NCBI GenBank assembly: GCA_002305685.1
Contig: DBQB01000054.1
Span: 1-20,925, forward strand
Direction: 5' to 3'
Length of the DNA: 20,925 nucleotides
Origin: Ruminococcaceae bacterium UBA1405
GTDB lineage: Bacteria > Bacillota > Clostridia > Oscillospirales > Ruminococcaceae
Part shown: positions 15,121 to 20,925 of the stretch, in pieces
How positions within the stretch are numbered: the first letter of the stretch is position 1
Layout of the letters: the number at the start of each line of letters is the position of its first letter
Made by a program: the position numbers and the translations under genes
Notes under the pieces: model-generated
Database searches by the model: none
What the model saw: the letters and a program-made list of their open reading frames with translations, nothing else
Told to the model about the DNA's origin: nothing

Positions 15121-15828
15121 ATGTCTTCACAAACGCGTATGCCCAGTGTGCCGGTGGAGGAACTGGAAAAACGGATTGGGTACACCTTCCGCAACAAAAA
15201 GTATCTGACCACTGCTTTGACCCATTCTTCCTATGCCAATGAGGTAAAAAAGGGGATCGTATGCAACGAGCGGCAGGAATTTTTGGGGGATGCAGTGCTT
15301 TCTATCGTGGTTTCCGATTATATCTTTCGCCATTATACCCATCTTCCGGAGGGGGAGCTGACCAAGATCCGCGCTTCCCTGGTATGTGAAAAATCCCTTG
15401 CCATCTTTGCCCGTTCCATTGGACTGGGGGAATTTCTGATTTTGGGCCGGGGCGAGGAGATGATGGGAGGACGGGACCGTTCCTCCATTTTGGCCGACGC
15501 CTTCGAGTCGCTGATCGCTGCCATCTATCTGGATTCGGGCACCCAGGAGGCAGCCAATTTTGTGCTTCCTTTTGTCAAGCCGGAGCTGGATAACCATGGC
15601 AGCAAGGTGTATAAGGATTATAAAACCACTTTGCAGGAGATTGTCCAGAAAAATCCGGAAGAGCAGGTAAGCTATGTGCTGGTGGAGGAGAGCGGACCGG
15701 ATCACGATAAGCGCTTTAAGGTGGAGGTGCACCTGAACAGTAACGTCATCGGTACCGGCGAGGGCCGCAGCAAAAAGGCTGCGGAACAGATGGCCGCCCG
15801 GGAGGCGCTGGAGCTGATGGGCGAATGA
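15121..15828 (+). CDS. rnc: Ribonuclease III
   Basis: RNase III cleaves double-stranded RNA in rRNA precursors and some mRNAs. The signature is NERQEFLGDAVL (49-60), a slight variant (Q for L) that keeps acidic Glu 50, Glu 53 and Asp 57; the second metal-binding set is ADAFESLIAAIYLDSG with Asp 126 and Glu 129. A double-stranded RNA-binding domain spans about 157-233 and ends in SKKAAEQMAAREALELM. The start at 15121 is chosen because AAGGAGG lies about 8 nt upstream; the frame is open to 15025 but that extension has no family similarity and includes the leader hairpin. The length of 235 is normal. The stop overlaps the next start by 4 nt. Confidence 0.97.
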   Translation: MSSQTRMPSVPVEELEKRIGYTFRNKKYLTTALTHSSYANEVKKGIVCNERQEFLGDAVLSIVVSDYIFRHYTHLPEGELTKIRASLVCEKSLAIFARSIGLGEFLILGRGEEMMGGRDRSSILADAFESLIAAIYLDSGTQEAANFVLPFVKPELDNHGSKVYKDYKTTLQEIVQKNPEEQVSYVLVEESGPDHDKRFKVEVHLNSNVIGTGEGRSKKAAEQMAAREALELMGE

Positions 15829-16904
15829 GCAAACACGGGCACGCCAATCTTGCCATCTTTGTACCGCATCTGGGATGTCCCAACCAGTGCAGTTTTTGCA
15901 ATCAGCGGGTGATTTCCGGCGTCCAGCAGTCTCCAACCCCTCAGCAGGTATCTGAGATCTGTGAGGAGAGCCTGTGTCAGATGGGAGAGCGGGCAAAAGA
16001 GGCGGAGATCGCCTTTTTTGGCGGAAGCTTTACCGCCATTCCCCACGAGCAGATGACGGCGCTGCTCCAGGCAGCGCAGCCGTACCTGTGGGACGGAAGA
16101 TCCTCAAAACCGGGGTTCGGCGGGATACGCTGTTCCACCCGTCCCGACGCGGTGGATGAGCAGACTCTGCTTCTGCTGCGGGAATATGGGGTGAAGGTGA
16201 TTGAGCTGGGCGCCCAGTCGATGGACAATACGGTGCTGCAAAAGAATCTGCGGGGACATACCGCTGAGGATGTGGCGCAGGCATCGCGGCGGATTCAGAG
16301 AATGGGTTTTTCTTTGGGGCTTCAGATGATGACCGGCCTTTACGGACAAAGTGAGGAGAGCACGCTGGACACCGCCCGGCAGTTTATCGGACTGCGTCCG
16401 GATATGGTGCGCATCTATCCTACGGTGGTGCTCAAAGGTACCCTTCTGGCGCAGCTATGGCAGAGTGGGCGGTATCAGCCCCAAACCCCGGAACAGGCGG
16501 CACAGCTGGGGGCGCAGCTTTTGGAACTGTTTGAGCAGCATCATATCCCGGTGATCCGTTTTGGGCTGCATGCCAGCCGGGAGGTGGAAGCGCAGATGCT
16601 CGGCGGCGGATACCATCCGGCGCTTCGGGAGATGGCCGAGTCGGTGCGGTTTCTGGGAAAGATGCGCCGGCTGCTTTTGGAAGATGCTCCCCAGGGGGGC
16701 AGCGTCCAACTCAACGTACATCCCCGGGATCTTTCCAAAGCCTTAGGACAGAAAAAAAGCAATATACAGCAACTCATGCAGCAGGGCTGGCAGGTGACGG
16801 TAAAAACCGATCCTGCCGTGATACCCGGCAGCGTGTATAGCATCAGACAACAGCAAAGGAGTGGTGAGGTTGCACCTGAGATCCCTGGAGATACAGGGCT
16901 TTAA
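15825..16904 (+). CDS. Radical SAM protein, Elp3-like, of unknown substrate
   Basis: The cluster motif is CPNQCSFC with Cys 18, Cys 22 and Cys 25 (CX3CX2C), which binds the [4Fe-4S] cluster that cleaves S-adenosylmethionine. Typical TIM-barrel segments follow: AFFGGSFTAIP, IRCSTRPDAVD, VIELGAQSMDNTVLQKNLRGHTAEDV and GLQMMTGLYGQ, as in Elp3/MiaB/NifB-related enzymes. There is no GNAT acetyltransferase domain, so it is not a full Elp3. Genes of this type commonly sit between rnc and smc in Clostridia, but I know of no proven reaction. It starts inside the rnc stop (ATGA), and its last 35 nt overlap smc, so translation of the three is tightly coupled. Confidence 0.92.
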   Translation: MSKHGHANLAIFVPHLGCPNQCSFCNQRVISGVQQSPTPQQVSEICEESLCQMGERAKEAEIAFFGGSFTAIPHEQMTALLQAAQPYLWDGRSSKPGFGGIRCSTRPDAVDEQTLLLLREYGVKVIELGAQSMDNTVLQKNLRGHTAEDVAQASRRIQRMGFSLGLQMMTGLYGQSEESTLDTARQFIGLRPDMVRIYPTVVLKGTLLAQLWQSGRYQPQTPEQAAQLGAQLLELFEQHHIPVIRFGLHASREVEAQMLGGGYHPALREMAESVRFLGKMRRLLLEDAPQGGSVQLNVHPRDLSKALGQKKSNIQQLMQQGWQVTVKTDPAVIPGSVYSIRQQQRSGEVAPEIPGDTGL

Positions 16905-19900
16905 GTCCTTCCCGGACAAGACCCGGCTGGAATTTGGCCGAGGGCTGACGGTGGTGGTGGGCCCCAACGGAAGCGGTAAGAGCAACATCAGCGACGCAGT
17001 CCGCTGGGTGCTGGGGGAACAGTCCACCAAGAGCCTGCGGGGCAGCAAGATGGAGGACGTGATTTTCTCCGGAACCAAAACACGAAAAGCCCAGGGAATG
17101 GCCCAGGTATCCCTGACCATCGATAATGCTTCCCGCACCCTGCCGGTGGAGGCGGACGAGGTAACGGTTACCCGGCGGTTATACCGGTCCGGGGAGAGCG
17201 AATACCGTCTCAACGGCGCGGCAGTACGGTTAAAGGATATCTATGAGATCTTTATGGATACCGGTCTTGGACGGGATGGATATTCCATCATTGGTCAGGG
17301 GCGGATTGCGGAGATCGTCTCAGCCAGAGACAAGGAGCGCCGGGAAATCTTTGAGGAAGCGGCGGGCATCTCCAAATTCCGTTATCGGAAAGGGGAGGCG
17401 GAAAAACGCCTTGCCATGGCTCAGGACAACCTCTCCCGTCTGGCGGATATCCTCTCTGAACTGGAAGGCCGGGTGGAACCTCTTCGCCGGCAATCGGAGA
17501 AGGCCAGAAAATTTCTGGAACTTTCCGGGCAGAAAAAACGTCTGGAGCTATCCCTATGGATGGATGATCTGGAGGAAAGCCGCAAAAACCTCTCCGGCCA
17601 GTCGGATAAAATCCAGCTGATGCGCCGCCAATATAACCAGCTGGAAGCGCAGGTCGGCGCTTTGGAGCAGCAAATCGGGGATCTCTATCAGCAGATGCAG
17701 TCCTGTAGCGCCCGTGTGGATCGGTGCAGGGTACAGATTCATGAGCGGGAACAGAAGATTGCCGCCAACCAGTCGGAGATGGCGGTGTGCAGCAACGATA
17801 TGGATCACGCCCGGGAAGATATTCGCCGTTTGGAGGAGGAAATCCAGGCTGCGGAGCTTACCGGAGGATTGGTAGAGAAACGGCTGGAACATCTGGAAAC
17901 GCTGCTGGAACAGGATAACGCCCAGATCGCGGAAAACCACACCACCGTGGAGGCCATCACCAAAACCCTGGAAAAGCTGCGTGGTCAGGAACAGGAGAGC
18001 AGTACCCTTGCGGGGAAACTGGCGATGCAGCGTCAACAGATGCTGGGAGAACAAAGCCAGGCCCAGGCAGACGCCATCACGGCAGCCTCCCTCATTGCCC
18101 AGGCCAACACCCATCTGGAACAGCTCACCGGACAGCTGAAAGAATGTGAGGACAACGCCGTCCGGTTGGAGAAGGAAAGCGGGCAGTTTGATGCGCTGGA
18201 ACAGGCGGCACGAGAGCAGCAGCAAGCGCTGAACAATGTGCTGCAAGGCGTAGAACTCAAACGCACTTCCCGAGAGCAGGCGCTGCAAAAGCAGCAGCAG
18301 CGCGAACAGCAGCTGCGCCGGGAGATGGAGGGATTTTTGCAGCGGGCATCCCTTTTGGAAGGGATGGAGCAAAACCATGAAGGATTTCAAAACAGCGTCC
18401 GTTTCCTGTTAAAACAGGCCAAAAGCGGTGCGATACAGGGCATACGCGGTTCGGTATCGGATCTTTTGACGGTGCGCAGTGACTATGCGCTGGCCATTGA
18501 GACGGTGCTGGGCGCCAGTATCCAAAACGTGGTAGTGGAGGATGAGGAGGCGGCCAAGCGGGCCATCGGGGTACTCAAGCGGGAAAACGCCGGCAGGGCG
18601 ACGCTGCTGCCGCTGACCACCGTTCGTGGCACACCGCTGGATCGCAGAGCGCTGGAAAAGGAACCGGCCTTTGTTGGGCTGGGCTGTGATCTGGTGGAAT
18701 ATCAGCCGGAATATCAGGGGATTGTCTATTCTTTGCTGGGGCGCATCGCGGTGGTGGAGGATCTGGACAGTGCCACCGAGATTGCCCGGAAAAACGGTTT
18801 CCGATTCCGGATTGTCACGCTGGATGGACAGCTGATCAATGCAGGAGGTTCCTTCACCGGCGGTTCGGTGGCCAAAAACGCCGGACTTTTAAGCCGCCGT
18901 GGAGAGATACAGTCACTGCGTCATCAGGCGGCGCAGCGGCAAAAGCAGCTGGAGCAGCTGGTCAAAGAGGGGGGCGTACTGCGTCAGGAACTGGAAAAAC
19001 TGGCTCAGACCCGCAAGGAGACCGAAGATCAAATCCGGATTGCCCGGGAAGATATCATAAGGGCGCAATCGGAACGCAACCGGGTTTTGCAGAGTTTGGA
19101 GCAGTCCAAACGGCAGCAGCAAACCGTTGCTGCAAATCTGGCAGAGACCCGCAAATGTCTGGAAGAACTAACCTCCCGCAATGTAGATGCCGACAGCATC
19201 CTGCTGCGCTACCGGCAACAGCTCCAGGAGATCGCCGATGCGGAGCAGGAAAACAACCGGATGCGGGAAGAACTCCGGCGGCAGCTGGACTTTCACACGG
19301 CGCAGGAAAACGAAAAGCGGGTGGAAGGCACCGAGCTTTCCGGTCAGATGCAGCTGCATCTGCAGGAAAAACAGCGGTTACAGGAACAGCGGGAGGATCA
19401 AAGCGGTGCATTGCAGCGTTTGAGACAGCAGATCGAAGAGCGCAACGCCAAGATCACGGCATCCCAGCAGAGGATTGCCGCATTGCAGCATAGCGGTGCA
19501 GAAATGGCGGAGCAAAACCGTCAGGACGAGGCGGCTATCAACGAGAACGTACAGCGCCGTTTGGAGCTGGAAGCGCAGAGCACAAAACTGCGAAACGAGA
19601 GCCGCAGCCAAAGCGAGCAGAAGGAATCCATGTCCCGGGATTTGGCACGTTTGGAGGAGCAGCAAAACAATATGCAGCTGGGGTATGATCGGATCATTGC
19701 CGCGATGTGGGATGAATACCAGCTGACCAGAAGCCAGGCGGCCCAACTGGTATCGCCGGTGGAGGATAAGATACAGGCACAGGGAGAACTGGCGCAGCTC
19801 AAGGGAAAGATCCGAGAGCTGGGCAGCGTCAACCTGGCGGCATTGGAAGAATACAAGGAAGTCAACCAGCGGTACCAGTTCTTAAAGGAACAGACGGAGG

Positions 19901-20442
19901 ACGCGCAGAAATCCAAAGATGAGCTGGAAAAGCTCATCCGGCAGTTGACGGTACAGATGGAGGAGACCTTTGCCGAGAGCTTTGAGCAGATTCGCAAAAA
20001 TTTTGGGAAAATTTTTGTAGATCTATTTGGCGGCGGCAGTGCAGATCTCCGGTTGACAGATCCAGAAAACCTGTTGGAGAGCGGTATTGAGATTTTTGTA
20101 GAGCCGCCGGGGAAGATCATCAAAAATCTTGGACTTCTTTCTGGTGGCGAGCAGGCGTTTGTAGCCATTGCCATCTATTTTGCGATTTTGAAATACCGTC
20201 CGGCGGCATTTTGTTTGCTGGACGAGATTGAAGCGGCGCTGGACGATGTTAATGTAAGCCGTTTTGCCCAATACTTAAAGCGTCTGGAGGACGAGACCCA
20301 GTTTATCTCCATCACCCATCGTCGTGGCACGATGGAGGAAGCGGACACCTTATATGGGGTAACGATGCAGGAAGAAGGGGTATCCCGCCTGTTGGAGCTG
20401 GACATCACCAGAGCCACCAACTTAACCACCGCACCCCAATAA
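16870..20442 (+). CDS. smc: Chromosome segregation ATPase SMC
   Basis: SMC with ScpAB forms the bacterial condensin that loads at parS sites and aligns chromosome arms. The Walker A motif is GPNGSGKSN (31-39). Coiled coils follow (about 165-500 and 680-1020), with a hinge in between marked by GIRGSVSDLLTV and NAGRATLLPL and the glycines of GGSFTGGS. The ABC signature LLSGGEQA begins near 1089 and the Walker B is CLLDEIEAAL (Asp 1118, Glu 1119). The length of 1190 is typical. I place the start at TTG 16870, which gives MHLRSLEIQGFKSFPDK and has AAGGAG exactly 8 nt upstream; GTG at 16861 or 16864 is the alternative. ftsY usually follows but is not in the window. Confidence 0.97.
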   Translation: MHLRSLEIQGFKSFPDKTRLEFGRGLTVVVGPNGSGKSNISDAVRWVLGEQSTKSLRGSKMEDVIFSGTKTRKAQGMAQVSLTIDNASRTLPVEADEVTVTRRLYRSGESEYRLNGAAVRLKDIYEIFMDTGLGRDGYSIIGQGRIAEIVSARDKERREIFEEAAGISKFRYRKGEAEKRLAMAQDNLSRLADILSELEGRVEPLRRQSEKARKFLELSGQKKRLELSLWMDDLEESRKNLSGQSDKIQLMRRQYNQLEAQVGALEQQIGDLYQQMQSCSARVDRCRVQIHEREQKIAANQSEMAVCSNDMDHAREDIRRLEEEIQAAELTGGLVEKRLEHLETLLEQDNAQIAENHTTVEAITKTLEKLRGQEQESSTLAGKLAMQRQQMLGEQSQAQADAITAASLIAQANTHLEQLTGQLKECEDNAVRLEKESGQFDALEQAAREQQQALNNVLQGVELKRTSREQALQKQQQREQQLRREMEGFLQRASLLEGMEQNHEGFQNSVRFLLKQAKSGAIQGIRGSVSDLLTVRSDYALAIETVLGASIQNVVVEDEEAAKRAIGVLKRENAGRATLLPLTTVRGTPLDRRALEKEPAFVGLGCDLVEYQPEYQGIVYSLLGRIAVVEDLDSATEIARKNGFRFRIVTLDGQLINAGGSFTGGSVAKNAGLLSRRGEIQSLRHQAAQRQKQLEQLVKEGGVLRQELEKLAQTRKETEDQIRIAREDIIRAQSERNRVLQSLEQSKRQQQTVAANLAETRKCLEELTSRNVDADSILLRYRQQLQEIADAEQENNRMREELRRQLDFHTAQENEKRVEGTELSGQMQLHLQEKQRLQEQREDQSGALQRLRQQIEERNAKITASQQRIAALQHSGAEMAEQNRQDEAAINENVQRRLELEAQSTKLRNESRSQSEQKESMSRDLARLEEQQNNMQLGYDRIIAAMWDEYQLTRSQAAQLVSPVEDKIQAQGELAQLKGKIRELGSVNLAALEEYKEVNQRYQFLKEQTEDAQKSKDELEKLIRQLTVQMEETFAESFEQIRKNFGKIFVDLFGGGSADLRLTDPENLLESGIEIFVEPPGKIIKNLGLLSGGEQAFVAIAIYFAILKYRPAAFCLLDEIEAALDDVNVSRFAQYLKRLEDETQFISITHRRGTMEEADTLYGVTMQEEGVSRLLELDITRATNLTTAPQ

Positions 20443-20450
20443 AAAATCAA

Positions 20451-20635
20451 AAAGGTTTGGGGTCCAGGGGGATTTCCTCAAAATCCCCCTTGGTCGCGGC
20501 CGCAGCCGCGAAAGCCCCGGTCCCCCGCCGGAGGGTCCCAATTCTGCCTTTTAATTTTCACTTCACCCCTCCGGCGGTCCAATGCAAAGCATTGGAAATG
20601 GGTCGAAGAACCAACCCAAAGAGAAGGAAAAGAAA
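20451..20635 (+). repeat. Palindromic multi-hairpin repeat, copy 1
   Basis: This is the first of two tandem units with a 185-bp period, beginning 8 nt after the smc stop. In order it holds a 10-bp stem (20466-20475 with 20481-20490), a stem TCGCGGC/GCCGCGA (20494-20511) that includes a NotI site, an 11-bp stem (20525-20535 with 20567-20577) and TCCAATGC-AAA-GCATTGGA (20578-20596). TTTGGG (20456-20461) can pair with CCCAAA (20615-20620) to close the whole unit. It is not coding. It looks like a mobile palindromic repeat or a structured RNA. Confidence 0.85.
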
Positions 20636-20812
20636 AAAGGTTTGGGGTCCAGGGGGATTTCCTCAAAATCCCCCTTGGTCGCGGCCGCAGCCGCGAAATC
20701 CCCCGTCTCTCTCCGCCGGAGGGTCCTAATTTTTACCTTTTAATTTCCACTTTGCCCCTCCGGCGGCCCAATGCGAAGCATTGGGAATGGGTCGAAGGAC
20801 CAGCCCAACCAT
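20636..20812 (+). repeat. Palindromic multi-hairpin repeat, copy 2
   Basis: The first 63 nt are identical to copy 1; the remainder is similar but diverged. All four stems remain: the 11-bp stem is 20713-20723 with 20756-20766, and the last hairpin is CCCAATGC-GAA-GCATTGGG (20767-20785), where the closing T-A pair of copy 1 has become C-G. A further small stem, GGTC-GAAG-GACC, follows (about 20790-20801). GGACC with CCCAACC at the end can pair with GGTTTGGGGTCC at the start, closing the unit. Confidence 0.85.
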
Positions 20813-20925
20813 TTCCAAAGTTCTGTAGTCTTGTCAATCTTGGGACGGCTTCATTTCCCGGTTTTTGAAATATACAAATCTTTTCAAAGGGATCTTTATT
20901 TTATAAAATATTCGTGGCCCTGCTT
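20813..20925. other. Right edge, no gene identified
   Basis: About 110 AT-rich bases follow the repeats. TTTGAAA and TTTCAAA around 20865-20890 form a 7-bp inverted repeat. This could be the promoter region of the next gene, but no clean -35/-10 pair with good spacing stands out. Confidence 0.35.

Noticed and set aside
20457..20729. 90-codon open frame across the repeat units
   Set aside because: It consists of translated palindromic repeat; the same peptide-like segment recurs in both copies, with no start signal.
20451..20812. CRISPR array interpretation of the tandem repeats
   Set aside because: Only two long units with palindromic stems throughout and no spacers or cas genes nearby.

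Overview
The window looks like chromosomal DNA of a Gram-positive Clostridia member, probably Oscillospirales/Ruminococcaceae-like. The evidence is strong GGAGG-type ribosome binding sites, GC-rich codon use, and gene neighbourhoods typical of Firmicutes: infC-rpmI-rplT, dprA-topA-trmFO and plsX-rnc-(radical SAM)-smc. It is almost entirely core housekeeping DNA. I see no rRNA, tRNA, CRISPR array, phage or insertion sequence.

Left edge (1-2389): a small, visibly AT-richer gene for a stand-alone effector-binding (GyrI-like) protein lies on the minus strand. It is followed, also on the minus strand, by acetate kinase (ackA) with a clear intrinsic terminator. The roughly 360 bp between ackA and the next gene holds two divergent promoters with overlapping -10 elements.

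2390-6598 (+): tmcAL (acetate-dependent tRNA-Met cytidine acetylation), an aldose-epimerase-like hypothetical gene, and the K+ uptake pair ktrB-ktrA, closed by a strong terminator. As given, tmcAL and ktrB each carry one single-base frameshift in a homopolymer (an extra G near 2941-2946; a missing T near 4775-4779). Both proteins are otherwise complete.

6632-8077 (+): a consensus promoter, a structured leader with an attenuator of the L20-leader type, then infC (AUU start), rpmI, rplT and a terminator.

8138-14973 (+): a SpoU-type RNA methyltransferase, dprA, a 300-bp gap with a candidate promoter, then topA, trmFO and plsX. 15121-20442 (+): rnc behind two stable hairpins (possible RNase III self-cleavage sites), a radical SAM gene and smc, all overlapping. 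The acpP gene often found between plsX and rnc is absent.

Right edge (20443-20925): two tandem copies, with a 185-bp period, of a palindromic multi-hairpin repeat. One hairpin stem shows a compensatory base-pair change between the copies. This is the least explained element in the window. The main themes are acetate/acetyl metabolism coupled to tRNA modification, translation (IF3, L35, L20, tRNA/rRNA methylation, RNase III), K+ homeostasis, and chromosome maintenance (DprA, TopA, SMC).
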